Assembly: GCF_002258315.1 (NCBI RefSeq)
Contig: NZ_NOYD01000036.1
Span: 1-42,190, forward strand
DNA: 42,190 bases
Source: Rhodococcus sp. 06-462-5
GTDB taxonomy: Bacteria; Actinomycetota; Actinomycetes; Mycobacteriales; Mycobacteriaceae
Direction of reading: 5' to 3'
Shown: positions 24,442-32,688 of the stretch, piece after piece
Layout of the letters: the number at the start of each line of letters is the position of its first letter
Position numbering within the stretch: the stretch's first letter is position 1
The notes under the pieces: model-generated
Databases searched by the model: none
Told to the model about the DNA's origin: nothing
The model's input: only the letters and a program-made list of their open reading frames with translations
Program-made: the position numbers and the translations under genes

Positions 24442-24447
24442 GATAAT
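24442..24447 (+). promoter_or_regulatory. Candidate -10 of purT, possible leaderless start
   Basis: GATAAT ends seven bases before the GTG at 24454, placing the transcription start at or next to the start codon. This argues for GTG 24454 over the in-frame GTG at 24439. Confidence 0.45.
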
Positions 24448-24453
24448 AGGGCT

Positions 24454-25650
24454 GTGACTGCCCCAGATCCCGTCCGTATCGGTACTCCGCTCACTCCCGG
24501 GGCCACCCGGGTGATGCTGCTCGGCTCGGGTGAGCTGGGCAAAGAGGTGATCATCGCGTTCCAGCGCCTCGGCGTCGAGGTGATCGCCGTCGATCGCTAC
24601 GACAACGCCCCTGGTCATCAGGTGGCCCATCACGCGTTCACGATCGACATGAGCAACCCCGAAGAACTACTGGCGCTGATCGATTCGCAGCAGCCGGACT
24701 TCGTGGTGCCGGAGATCGAGGCCATTGCGACCGATGCACTGGCCGAGGTCGAAGCGCGGGGCAGGAGTGTGGTGATCCCGACCGCTCGCGCGACGCAGTT
24801 GACCATGAACCGTGAGGGCATCAGGCGTCTCGCGGCCGAGGAGCTCGGGCTACCGACGTCGCCGTACGCGTTCGCCGACTCGCTCGACGACGTGCGAGAT
24901 GCATTGTCCACCATCGGTTTTCCCGCCGTCATCAAGCCCGTCATGTCGTCGTCGGGCAAAGGGCAGTCCGTCGTGCGCAGCGAGGATGATGTCGAGGCTG
25001 CGTGGGACTACGCCCTGAAGGGTGGCCGCGTCGATCTCGGCCGTGTCATCGTCGAGGGATTCGTCGATTTCGATTACGAGATAACACTTCTCACCGTTCG
25101 AGCGAGCGACGGAACTTGGTTCTGCGAGCCGATCGGGCACCTGCAGGAATCCGGCGACTATATCGAATCCTGGCAACCACAACCGATGTCCGACGCGGCC
25201 CTGGCCGGTGCGCGCGACGTTGCCGAGCGCATCACGACGGCACTCGGTGGGCGCGGGTTGTTCGGCGTCGAACTGTTCGTGCAGGGCGACAACGTGTACT
25301 TCTCGGAGGTCAGTCCGCGGCCGCACGATACGGGCCTGGTGACGCTTCGTACGCAACGGTTCTCGGAGTTCGAGCTGCATGCCCGCGCAGTACTGGGTCT
25401 GCCGATCGACACGACGCTGCTCTCACCCGGTGCGTCGGCGGTGATCTACGGCGGTGTCGACGCGGACGGTATTCACTTCGACGGCGTCGCCGATGCGCTG
25501 GCTGTTCCCGAGACCGATCTTCGCCTGTTTGGCAAGCCGACCAGCTTCGTCCGGCGTCGGATGGGCGTTGCGGTGTCGACGGCCTCGGACATCGAGACTG
25601 CGCGGAGCAGGGCACGCGAGGCAGCGGGCAAGGTTCGCCCCACCGTCTGA
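24454..25650 (+). CDS. purT: Formate-dependent phosphoribosylglycinamide formyltransferase
   Basis: 398 residues, ATP-grasp fold. It makes formyl-GAR from GAR, formate and ATP, the folate-independent route of purine step 3. Seen: [65 protein letters not shown] (ATP-binding lysine and loop), [20 protein letters not shown] with metal-binding acids, and [12 protein letters not shown]. The order purT, rhodanese, metZ resembles M. tuberculosis Rv0389-Rv0391, although here other genes lie between. DUF456 follows 24 bases later. Confidence 0.95.
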   Translation: MTAPDPVRIGTPLTPGATRVMLLGSGELGKEVIIAFQRLGVEVIAVDRYDNAPGHQVAHHAFTIDMSNPEELLALIDSQQPDFVVPEIEAIATDALAEVEARGRSVVIPTARATQLTMNREGIRRLAAEELGLPTSPYAFADSLDDVRDALSTIGFPAVIKPVMSSSGKGQSVVRSEDDVEAAWDYALKGGRVDLGRVIVEGFVDFDYEITLLTVRASDGTWFCEPIGHLQESGDYIESWQPQPMSDAALAGARDVAERITTALGGRGLFGVELFVQGDNVYFSEVSPRPHDTGLVTLRTQRFSEFELHARAVLGLPIDTTLLSPGASAVIYGGVDADGIHFDGVADALAVPETDLRLFGKPTSFVRRRMGVAVSTASDIETARSRAREAAGKVRPTV

Positions 25651-25674
25651 CCCGGGACAGGGCACACTGAGCCC

Positions 25675-26157
25675 ATGAGCGCGCTCGGTGAGGTCCTGGT
25701 CGGCCTGGTGATTCTGGTCGGCCTCGTCGGTATCGTCGTCCCGATTCTGCCGGGCACCATCTTGATATTCGTTGCCGTCGCAGTGTGGGCGTGGGTCACC
25801 GGCGGAGCAGCCGCCTGGACGGTGTTCGCGATCGCGACGGTGTTGTTGGTTCTGAGCGGCGTCGTGAAGTACACCTGGCCGGGCCGGCGCATGCGGGAGG
25901 CCGGAGTGCCGATGCGATCGCTGATGATCGGCGGACTGCTCGGCATCGTCGGATTCTTCGTCATCCCCGTCGTCGGACTGTTCATCGGCTTCATCGCCGG
26001 CGTCTACGTGGCCGAGGTACCCAGGCATCGAAACCATTCCGAGGCATGGAGATCGACCGTGCACGCCACCAAAGCGGCCGGGCTGTCCATCCTGGTGGAG
26101 CTGTTCGGTGCCTTGCTCGCCTCTGCGGTGTGGCTCGGCGGAGCGCTACTCGTCTAA
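25675..26157 (+). CDS. DUF456 family membrane protein
   Basis: 160 residues, with about four to five hydrophobic helices in two halves. GLVGIVVPILPGTILIFVAV matches the DUF456 signature (G-x-x-P-x-x-P-G), followed by GLLGIVGFFVIPVVGLFIGF near residue 85. A conserved charged loop (EVPRHRNHSEAWRSTVHATK) follows. Function of the family is unknown. It starts 24 bases after purT on the same strand and may share its transcript. It converges with the amidohydrolase gene 13 bases later. Confidence 0.82.
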   Translation: MSALGEVLVGLVILVGLVGIVVPILPGTILIFVAVAVWAWVTGGAAAWTVFAIATVLLVLSGVVKYTWPGRRMREAGVPMRSLMIGGLLGIVGFFVIPVVGLFIGFIAGVYVAEVPRHRNHSEAWRSTVHATKAAGLSILVELFGALLASAVWLGGALLV

Positions 26158-26170
26158 GGGCTCTGCTGAT

Positions 26171-26917
26171 TCAAGAGACCCGATACCAGGCCCGGGCATT
26201 GCCGTCGAGCACCGCCGGGAGATCGCCGCCGACAGCGTGAGAAATGATGTCGATGTCGGTCTCCGAGAAGGGACGCGGGGCACGGGTGCCCGGCAGATCG
26301 GTGCCGAACATCAACGCCGCCGGATTCACGCGATGAATCTGCTGCAGAGTGTCGATGATGTCGAGGTCCACCCGGCCGAATCCCGTTGCCTTGACGCGTA
26401 CTCCGCGGTCGACGAGATCGAGCAGATACGGCAGGCCCTGCGTCGACAGGCCCAGATGGTCGATGCTCACGGCCGGTAGCTTCGCGAGAATGGGTTCGAG
26501 CGAGAGCAGCAGGGACGCATCGACGTACAGCTCGGCGTGCCATCCCACCAGTTCGTGCACGCGACGCGCCTGGGTGGTGAGCATCTGGACGTCCGTCTCG
26601 CCGCGCTTGAGGTTGAACCGCATTCCGCGCACGCCCGCGTCGTTCAGCGCGACGATATCCTCGTCGGAGCACTCCGGATCGATCTGAGTGACGCCCACCC
26701 AGCCGCGCCCCAGGGTCTTCAACGCCGCCAGCAGATAGGTCTGGTCGGTGCCCTGGAACGATCCCGAGACCACCGCGCCGCCGGTGATACCGAGCCCGTC
26801 GACGTCGTAGAGGTAGTTCGAGACGGTGTACGGATCGGGCAGGAAACCGTGGTTCTCGATGAGCGGAAACGCGGGGTCGATGATGTGTAGGTGGGCGTCG
26901 AACACGGGCCCCAGCAT
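26171..26917 (-). CDS. Amidohydrolase-family (TIM-barrel) hydrolase
   Basis: 248 residues. The metal motif HxH is in VFDAHLHIIDP (H9, H11). VSIDHLGLS supplies a further His-Asp region and MFGTDLPGTRAPRPF the C-terminal Asp, as in COG3618/amidohydrolase-2 lactonases such as 2-pyrone-4,6-dicarboxylate hydrolase. It probably hydrolyses a small lactone or carboxylate; the substrate is not known. ATG 26917 is chosen because longer frames overlap the divergent SMP-30 gene. The two divergent hydrolases may act in the same catabolic path, since SMP-30 proteins are also lactonases. Confidence 0.78.
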   Translation of the reverse strand: MLGPVFDAHLHIIDPAFPLIENHGFLPDPYTVSNYLYDVDGLGITGGAVVSGSFQGTDQTYLLAALKTLGRGWVGVTQIDPECSDEDIVALNDAGVRGMRFNLKRGETDVQMLTTQARRVHELVGWHAELYVDASLLLSLEPILAKLPAVSIDHLGLSTQGLPYLLDLVDRGVRVKATGFGRVDLDIIDTLQQIHRVNPAALMFGTDLPGTRAPRPFSETDIDIISHAVGGDLPAVLDGNARAWYRVS

Positions 26918-26972
26918 GCCAGCTCGAGCATTCGGCGTCGCGGCCACCGTCCCCGGTGTTTGAATTCGAAAC

Positions 26973-27842
26973 ATGAAACCGGAGACCACAGTCGTTCTCG
27001 ATGGATACACCTACTTCGAATGTCCGAGATGGCACGAGGGGAGGATCTGGGTATCGGACTTCTACTCCCATCGCGTCGTGTCCGCCCTCGAGGACGGCTC
27101 GGACGTACGAGTCGAAGCCGAGGTGCCCAATCAGCCGTCGGGCCTGGGATGGTTGCCCGACGGGCGGCTGCTGATCGTGTCGATGCGCGACTACAAGTTG
27201 CTACTGCGTGAGCACGACGGTTCGCTGACCGTGCACGCCGATCTGTCGACGTATGTTCGGGCGAATCTCAACGACATGCTCGTCGACGCGCAGGGCCGCG
27301 CGTACATCGGGAACTTCGGCTTCGATCTGATGAACTTCGCGCCCGTCGAGACGGCCGACCTGATTCGCGTCGACCCGGACGGTTCCGCGCACGTCGTTGC
27401 CTCGGATCTGTACTTCCCCAACGGGATGGCGTTCACCGCGTCGGGCGAACTGCTGGTCGACGAGACGGTCGGCAACCGGGTCAGTGCCTTCGACATCGCC
27501 GAGGACGGGTCGCTGGGGGAGCGGCGCGACTGGGCGACGTTCGGCGAACTACCGACGTCGACGGATATGGCGACGGCCCTGGGCGAGGTCAAGGTGGCCG
27601 CCGACGGATGCTGCATCGACACCGACGGCACGATGTGGATCGCCGACGCGCTGGGGCAGCGAGTGCTGCACGTTGCGCAGGGTGGGGAGGTTCTCGAGCA
27701 ACTGGATTTCGATCTCGGAGTCTTCGCCTGCGGACTCGGCGGGTCCGACGGTCGCACACTGTTCGTCTGCGCTGCACCGGATTTCAACGAGCATCAGCGC
27801 AAAATCGAGACCGAGGGCAAGTTGTTGGCGGTTCGCGTGTAG
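26973..27842 (+). CDS. SMP-30/gluconolactonase-family protein
   Basis: 289 residues, a six-bladed beta-propeller lactonase by pattern. The first metal ligand is in YFECPRWHEGRIWVSDF (E16). Others are likely in LNDMLVDAQGRAYIGNFGF and PNGMAFTASGELLVDETVGN. The last blades carry GCCIDTDGTMWIADALGQR. Family members hydrolyse sugar or other lactones with a divalent metal. The length is normal. ATG 26973 starts 55 bases from the divergent amidohydrolase. Substrate not assignable. Confidence 0.85.
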   Translation: MKPETTVVLDGYTYFECPRWHEGRIWVSDFYSHRVVSALEDGSDVRVEAEVPNQPSGLGWLPDGRLLIVSMRDYKLLLREHDGSLTVHADLSTYVRANLNDMLVDAQGRAYIGNFGFDLMNFAPVETADLIRVDPDGSAHVVASDLYFPNGMAFTASGELLVDETVGNRVSAFDIAEDGSLGERRDWATFGELPTSTDMATALGEVKVAADGCCIDTDGTMWIADALGQRVLHVAQGGEVLEQLDFDLGVFACGLGGSDGRTLFVCAAPDFNEHQRKIETEGKLLAVRV

Positions 27843-27852
27843 TGCGCTTCGC

Positions 27853-27900
27853 GCAGTGGTGCGGTTATGCGCTCCCTGGGGCACATAACCACACCACTGC
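27853..27900. repeat. 17-bp imperfect palindrome between convergent genes
   Basis: GCAGTGGTGCGGTTATG (27853-27869) and CATAACCACACCACTGC (27884-27900) match at 16 of 17 positions, with a 14-base spacer that contains CTCCCTGGGGCA. It lies between the SMP-30 and fprA gene ends. The same word order (GCAGTGG, then CTCTGGGGCACAT) recurs at 7484-7516, suggesting a dispersed element that may also end transcription. Confidence 0.8.
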
Positions 27901-27909
27901 CGCAGGCAC

Positions 27910-29295
27910 TCAGGCCTTGTCGGGCTCGGAAGCCTTCAGCATGTCCTCGCGCTCGACGACCTTCACGCGCTCGCGGCCCTCGGGTTCACCGAGTGAACGC
28001 TCGTGCGCGTCGAGGCGGTACCAGCCGTCCCACGTGGTGAAGGGCACCTGCTTGCCTTCGAGGAACGAGGTGACGGCATCCAGATCCGGCTCGGCCGCAC
28101 CGACGAAGCTCGGTGCATCCTCGAGCAGGTTGGCGACGGTCTCGTTGGCGTCGCCCTTGGTGTGACCGATGAGGCCGACGGGTCCGCGCTTGATCCAACC
28201 GGTGACGTACGTTGCCGGAACAGGTGTGGTGGACGACGGGGACTCGACGACGCGTCCGGCCTCGTTGGGGATGGTGCCTGCCTGCTCGTCGAACGGGAGC
28301 TGGCTGATGTTCTGGCTGAGGTAGCCGACGGCGCGGTATACGGCCTGGACGTCCCAGTCGTTGTACTTGCCGGTGCCCTTGACGTTGCCGGTGCCGTCGA
28401 GCTCGGTGCGCTCGGTGCGCAGACCGACGACCTTGCCGTCCTCGCCGAGTACCTCGTGCGGGGACTCGAAGAAGTGCAGGAACAGCTTGTGCGGGCGAGC
28501 GCCGACGTCGCGGATCGCCCAGTCCTGCAGGGTGTTGGCGACCATGTCGATCTGCTTGGAGCTGCGGCGGGCCTGCTCGGAGCCCTCGTCGTAGTCGATG
28601 TCCTCGGGAGAGACGATGACCTCGATGTTGGGGGAATGGTCGAGCTCGCGCAGCTCCAGCGGGGTGAACTTGGCCTGAGCCGGTCCGCGACGACCGAAGA
28701 CGTGCACCTCGACGGCCTTGTTGGCCTTGAGGCCCTCGTAGACGTTGGCCGGGATCTCGGTGGGGAGCAGTTCGTCACCGGTCTTGGCGAGAACGCGCGC
28801 GACGTCGAGGGCGACGTTTCCTACACCGAGGACGGCGACCTTCTCGGCCTCGAGCGGCCAGGTACGCGGCACGTCCGGGTGGCCGTCGTACCAGGAGACG
28901 AAGTCGGCGGCGCCGTAGCTGCCCTCGAGGTCGATGCCGGGGATGTTGAGGGCGCGGTCCGCGTTGGCACCGGTGGAGAAGATGACGGCGTCGTAGAAGC
29001 GACGCAGGTCGTCCAACGTGATGTCGGTGCCGTAGTCGATATTGCCGAGCAGGCGAACCTGCGGCTTGTCGAGCACCTTGTGCAGGGCGGTGATGATGCC
29101 CTTGATGCGCGGATGATCGGGGGCCACGCCGTAGCGGATCAGCCCGAACGGCGCAGGCATGCGCTCGAAGAGGTCGATGCTGACGCCCGGTCCGCTGACA
29201 TTGTGGTCGGACTTCATGAGCGCGTCGGCGGCGTAGATGCCTGCCGGTCCGGCACCGACGATGGCGACGCGGAGTGGACGAGTCTGATCGGTCAT
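27910..29295 (-). CDS. fprA: FAD-dependent ferredoxin/adrenodoxin-NADP reductase (FprA type)
   Basis: 461 residues, close to the M. tuberculosis FprA length. It passes electrons from NADPH through FAD to ferredoxins, for example for cytochromes P450. Seen: the FAD motif VAIVGAGPAGIYAADALM, PFGLIRYGVAPDHPRIKGI, the NADP motif VAVLGVGNVALDVARVLA, HVFGRRGPAQAKFTPLELRE and the C-terminal TGWIKRGPVGLIGHTKGDA, all typical of adrenodoxin-reductase-like enzymes. ATG 29295 is chosen, with GAAGAAGG about 13 bases upstream. It is divergent from the cysteine leader and tauD gene. Confidence 0.94.
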   Translation of the reverse strand: MTDQTRPLRVAIVGAGPAGIYAADALMKSDHNVSGPGVSIDLFERMPAPFGLIRYGVAPDHPRIKGIITALHKVLDKPQVRLLGNIDYGTDITLDDLRRFYDAVIFSTGANADRALNIPGIDLEGSYGAADFVSWYDGHPDVPRTWPLEAEKVAVLGVGNVALDVARVLAKTGDELLPTEIPANVYEGLKANKAVEVHVFGRRGPAQAKFTPLELRELDHSPNIEVIVSPEDIDYDEGSEQARRSSKQIDMVANTLQDWAIRDVGARPHKLFLHFFESPHEVLGEDGKVVGLRTERTELDGTGNVKGTGKYNDWDVQAVYRAVGYLSQNISQLPFDEQAGTIPNEAGRVVESPSSTTPVPATYVTGWIKRGPVGLIGHTKGDANETVANLLEDAPSFVGAAEPDLDAVTSFLEGKQVPFTTWDGWYRLDAHERSLGEPEGRERVKVVEREDMLKASEPDKA

Positions 29296-29413
29296 GTGCA
29301 GCGAGCTACCTTCTTCGAGGGAAGTGCGGACACCCCAGCATAAATTAAGGACTACCTGAGCTGGGGCAGTGGGCAACTTGCCGGATTTCCCGGTTTCCGG
29401 TAGGAATTGCTCT

Positions 29414-29488
29414 GTGGAGACGACATACCTGGTCCGACGGTTCACCGTCGACTTCTGTCGTACCTGCACCAACATGTGTTGTCGGTGA
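29414..29488 (+). CDS. Cys-rich leader peptide, candidate cysteine attenuator
   Basis: An ORF of 24 codons from GTG 29414 to TGA 29486-29488. It ends FCRTCTNMCCR, with four cysteines (15, 18, 22, 23) in the last ten codons. A TAGGAAT stretch (29401-29407) about seven bases upstream could be a -10 element, so the message may be leaderless. Mycobacteria use leaderless poly-Cys ORFs to sense cysteine supply and control downstream sulfur genes, and this one sits 102 bases before a TauD-family gene and a rhodanese-metZ pair. The pyrimidine run CCCCTCCTCC (29506-29515) could pair with the GAGGA (29583-29587) before tauD. The ORF is seen; the mechanism is inferred. Confidence 0.72.
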   Translation: METTYLVRRFTVDFCRTCTNMCCR

Positions 29489-29590
29489 CAAGACCCGACG
29501 CCCTTCCCCTCCTCCAGCAGGACGGGACCCCTCTCTCGACGGCAGCGCTGCCTGAATCAGCCCTCTCGCCGTGCACAGATTCGAGGACAC

Positions 29591-30451
29591 ATGACCACTC
29601 TGGAACAGACCGCCACTCTCACTCTCGACAAGCTCGGCCCGTCGTTCGGTGCCGAGGTCATCGGCCTCGACGTCGCCTCGGCGTCCGATGCGCAGATTCA
29701 CGCCGTTCGCCGAGCCCTCGTCGAACACAAGGTTCTGGTGCTGCGTGGGCAGACGCTCGACGACGCGGGACACATCGAATTCGGCCGCAGGCTCGGTGAT
29801 CTCACCGCAGGTCACCCGGTGCACGACAGCGGACACGTCGCCCCCGAGGTCTACGCCCTCGACAGCCAGGACAACGGATTCGCCGACGTCTGGCACACCG
29901 ACGTCACGTTCATGGAACGCCCGCCGATGGGCTCGATCCTGCGTCCCGTCGTCCTACCGCCGCACGGCGGCGACACCAACTGGGCCGACAGTCAGCTCGC
30001 CTACGAATCACTGTCCGCACCGGTCCGCCGAATGATCGACGGGCTCACGGCAATGCACGACGGCAACCGCGAATTCGGCTACTACCTCGCGCAGAAGCGC
30101 GGCGGAAAAGGCAACGTGTGGGACGGCAAGGAAGTCACCGCGCTGGTCCCCGTCGAACATCCCGTCGTGCGGGTCCATCCGGAAACCGGCCGCAAGGGGC
30201 TGTTCGTCAATCCGGGTTTCACCTCCCACATCGTGGGTGTGTCGGAAGCCGAGAGCCGCGGAATTCTGGATCTGCTGTACGCGCACCTGACCAAGCCCGA
30301 ACACATCGTGCGGCACCGCTGGCGGTTGGGCGATCTGGTGCTGTGGGACAACCGCAGCACTTCCCACTACGCCAATCGCGACTACGGCACCGAGCACCGC
30401 AAGATGCACCGCATCACGTTGCGAGGAGACATTCCCGTCGGACCCCGATAG
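29591..30451 (+). CDS. TauD-family Fe(II)/2-oxoglutarate dioxygenase
   Basis: 286 residues. The HxD iron motif is in DVWHTDVTF (H102, D104), the distal His in KMHRITLRGD (H273), followed by the 2-oxoglutarate-binding Arg. EHKVLVLRGQTLDDAGHIEF and [19 protein letters not shown] are TauD/TfdA hallmarks. Such enzymes release sulfite from taurine or other sulfonates, or cleave alkyl sulfates. The exact substrate is open. The Cys-rich leader upstream and rhodanese/metZ downstream support a sulfur role. GAGGA precedes ATG 29591 closely. Confidence 0.9.
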   Translation: MTTLEQTATLTLDKLGPSFGAEVIGLDVASASDAQIHAVRRALVEHKVLVLRGQTLDDAGHIEFGRRLGDLTAGHPVHDSGHVAPEVYALDSQDNGFADVWHTDVTFMERPPMGSILRPVVLPPHGGDTNWADSQLAYESLSAPVRRMIDGLTAMHDGNREFGYYLAQKRGGKGNVWDGKEVTALVPVEHPVVRVHPETGRKGLFVNPGFTSHIVGVSEAESRGILDLLYAHLTKPEHIVRHRWRLGDLVLWDNRSTSHYANRDYGTEHRKMHRITLRGDIPVGPR

Positions 30452-30485
30452 TGCCCGGCCCGTCGGATCGAGGAAGATTGGCCGC

Positions 30486-31013
30486 ATGGCGTCGTGGAGT
30501 GAACGTAGGCAGCAGTGGGTCGACAGTCGTGAGGAAGCGCGCAACAACGCGTCCAAGGCGGCTGCCGACTCCGGTGAGCAGCGCCCGCCCAACGCGTGGC
30601 CGTTCATCCTCGCCGTCGGCGTCGTCGTGGTGTTGCTGGTCGGCATCTTCGCGGCCTCGAAGTTCGCACCTGCCGAGGACAACGTGACGCAGGCCCAGTT
30701 GCTCACCGACGCTGTCGACGGGTTCCTCGAAGCGCAGAACACCGGCGACGCAGACTTGCTGCGGCAGAACACCTGCTTCGATCAGGTCGAGCGCCTGATT
30801 CCGGGCGACGATGCGCAGTACCGAACCGATCGAGCAGGCGAGGTCGAGCGCAACGGTGAGACGTCCATCGACGGTGTGCCGTCCGACTATCAGGTCAACG
30901 GCGACCGCGGAATGGTCACGGTCCCGCTGAAGGAAGAGAAGTCCGGAACGCAGACCGACGACGTGTGGAAGTTCCTCCGCGTCGACGACAAGTGGCTGGT
31001 GTGCAATGTGTGA
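30486..31013 (+). CDS. Membrane-anchored protein with small extracytoplasmic domain
   Basis: 175 residues: a charged cytoplasmic N-terminus, one helix (about 38-59, FILAVGVVVVLLVGIFAASK), then an outside domain starting QAQLLTDAVDGFLEAQNTGD. That domain resembles NTF2-like/DUF4878-type repeats. Two cysteines (QNTCFDQ and the C-terminal WLVCNV) probably pair. Its layout is like the Rv0361-like protein at 7569-8360. It starts 34 bases after tauD and ends 36 bases before the rhodanese gene, so it is likely cotranscribed. Role unknown. Confidence 0.75.
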   Translation: MASWSERRQQWVDSREEARNNASKAAADSGEQRPPNAWPFILAVGVVVVLLVGIFAASKFAPAEDNVTQAQLLTDAVDGFLEAQNTGDADLLRQNTCFDQVERLIPGDDAQYRTDRAGEVERNGETSIDGVPSDYQVNGDRGMVTVPLKEEKSGTQTDDVWKFLRVDDKWLVCNV

Positions 31014-31049
31014 CGTTGCCGGTGGAACGAATTGCGGAAGGCAGGAACA

Positions 31050-31463
31050 GTGACGTATGCAGGTGACATAACCCCCGAGGCTGCATGGGAATTGCTGCAG
31101 AGCAACCCCGAGGCCGTGCTCGTGGACGTTCGTACGCGCGCCGAGTGGCAGTACGTCGGAGTTCCCGACACCTCGGGCATCGACCGCCCGACGCACCTGA
31201 TCGAGTGGGTCAGCTTCCCCGACGGAGCCCGGAACACCAACTTCGTCGACGACTTGAAAGCCGCAGGCGTGGACGGTGATCGACCGGTGGTATTCCTGTG
31301 CCGCTCCGGTCAGCGCTCCATCGGTGCCGCCGAGGCCGCGACGGCAGCGGGAATCGGCCCGTCCTACAACGTGCTCGACGGTTTCGAAGGTGCCGCCGAC
31401 GCCGACGGCCACCGCGGAGCCACGGGTTGGCGTGCGGTCGGGTTGCCTTGGAGGCAGTCATGA
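31050..31463 (+). CDS. Rhodanese-like sulfurtransferase
   Basis: 137 residues, single rhodanese domain. EAVLVDVRTRAEWQYVGVPD is the N-terminal CH2-type motif, and the active-site loop is VVFLCRSGQRSIGAA with the persulfide cysteine. It transfers sulfane sulfur. GTG 31050 follows GGAAGGCAGGAAC; TTG 31032 is an unlikely alternative. The stop overlaps the ATG of metZ, so the pair is coupled, as for M. tuberculosis Rv0390-Rv0391. A role delivering sulfide or persulfide to MetZ is plausible. Confidence 0.9.
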   Translation: MTYAGDITPEAAWELLQSNPEAVLVDVRTRAEWQYVGVPDTSGIDRPTHLIEWVSFPDGARNTNFVDDLKAAGVDGDRPVVFLCRSGQRSIGAAEAATAAGIGPSYNVLDGFEGAADADGHRGATGWRAVGLPWRQS

Positions 31464-32683
31464 CGAACATTCCCAAAGGCGGGGGTTTCGACAAGCCGCT
31501 ACCCGACGGTGTGGGTCTGGGGACGCTGGGAGTGCGCGGCGGCCTGATGCGATCCGGGTTCGACGAGAACGCCGAAGCACTGTATCTCTCTTCGGGTTTC
31601 GTGTACGAGAGTGCCGGAGCAGCCGAGCAGGCCTTCACCGGAGACATCGATCATTTCGTGTACTCGCGCTACGGCAACCCAACAGTGAAGATGTTCGAGG
31701 AGCGGCTGCGCCTCATCGAGGGGGCCGAGGCATGCTTCGGTACCTCGAGCGGAATGTCCGCAGTGTTCACCGCATTGGGCGCACTGCTGAAGGCCGGTGA
31801 CCGATTGGTTGCTGCACGTAGCCTTTTCGGCTCCTGCTTCGTCGTCTGCAACGAGATTCTGCCGCGCTGGGGCGTCGAGACGGTCTTCGTCGACGGCGAG
31901 GACCTCGAGCAGTGGAAGCAGGCGCTGTCGGTGCCGACGACGGCGGTGTTCTTCGAGACCCCGTCCAATCCGATGCAGTCGTTGGTCGACGTCAGGCGCG
32001 TCTCCGAACTGGCTCATGCTGCCGGCGCAACGGTGGTGCTGGACAATGTGTTCGCGACGCCACTGCTGCAGCGCAGCCTCGAACTCGGTGCCGACGTGGT
32101 CGTGTACTCGGGCACCAAGCACATCGACGGCCAGGGTCGGGTGCTCGGCGGTGCGATCCTCGGATCGAAGGAATACATCGAAGGCCCGGTGCAGACCCTG
32201 ATGCGGCACACCGGTCCCGCACTGAGCCCGTTCAACGCGTGGACGCTGCTCAAGGGGCTCGAGACGATGCCGGTGCGGGTGCGGCATTCGGTGAACTCCG
32301 CGCTGCAGATCGCCGAGTTCCTCGAAGCTCACCCGGCGGTGCGCTGGGTGAAATACCCGTTCCTGCAGTCGCATCCGCAGTACGAACTGGCGAAGTCGCA
32401 GATGTCGGGTGGCGGCACCGTCGTCACGTTCGAGCTCGACGCTCCCGAGGGCGAGGGCAAGAAGCGTGCCTTCGAGGTGCTCGACGCATTGCGCATCGTC
32501 GACATATCCAACAACCTCGGCGACTCCAAGACACTGATCACCCATCCGGCCACCACCACGCACCGCGCGATGGGGCCGGAAGGCCGTGCGGCAGTGGGCA
32601 TCACCGACGGCGTGGTGCGCATCTCGATCGGCCTCGAGGACACCGAGGATTTGATCGGAGATCTGGATCAGGCGTTGAAATAG
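31460..32683 (+). CDS. metZ: O-succinylhomoserine sulfhydrylase
   Basis: 407 residues, a Cys/Met-metabolism PLP enzyme. It makes homocysteine from O-succinylhomoserine and sulfide, the direct sulfhydrylation route to methionine. Seen: FVYSRYGNPTVKMFEERL, ACFGTSSGMSAVFTAL, FFETPSNPMQSLVDV and the PLP lysine K220 in VVYSGTKHIDGQGRVLGG. SKTLITHPATTTHRAM is the C-terminal family motif. ATG 31460 with GGAGG at 31450-31454. It closes the tauD-anchored protein-rhodanese-metZ block and converges on the second dioxygenase five bases later. Confidence 0.95.
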   Translation: MTNIPKGGGFDKPLPDGVGLGTLGVRGGLMRSGFDENAEALYLSSGFVYESAGAAEQAFTGDIDHFVYSRYGNPTVKMFEERLRLIEGAEACFGTSSGMSAVFTALGALLKAGDRLVAARSLFGSCFVVCNEILPRWGVETVFVDGEDLEQWKQALSVPTTAVFFETPSNPMQSLVDVRRVSELAHAAGATVVLDNVFATPLLQRSLELGADVVVYSGTKHIDGQGRVLGGAILGSKEYIEGPVQTLMRHTGPALSPFNAWTLLKGLETMPVRVRHSVNSALQIAEFLEAHPAVRWVKYPFLQSHPQYELAKSQMSGGGTVVTFELDAPEGEGKKRAFEVLDALRIVDISNNLGDSKTLITHPATTTHRAMGPEGRAAVGITDGVVRISIGLEDTEDLIGDLDQALK

Positions 32684-32688
32684 CTGCG

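Noticed and set aside
28003..29343. 446-codon plus-strand frame opposite fprA
   Set aside because: Antisense shadow of a well-conserved FAD reductase; Val/Gly/Asp-rich, no domain.
29489..29799. Continuation frame after the Cys leader (GTG overlapping its stop)
   Set aside because: It runs deep into tauD in a wrong frame with no ribosome site or domain.
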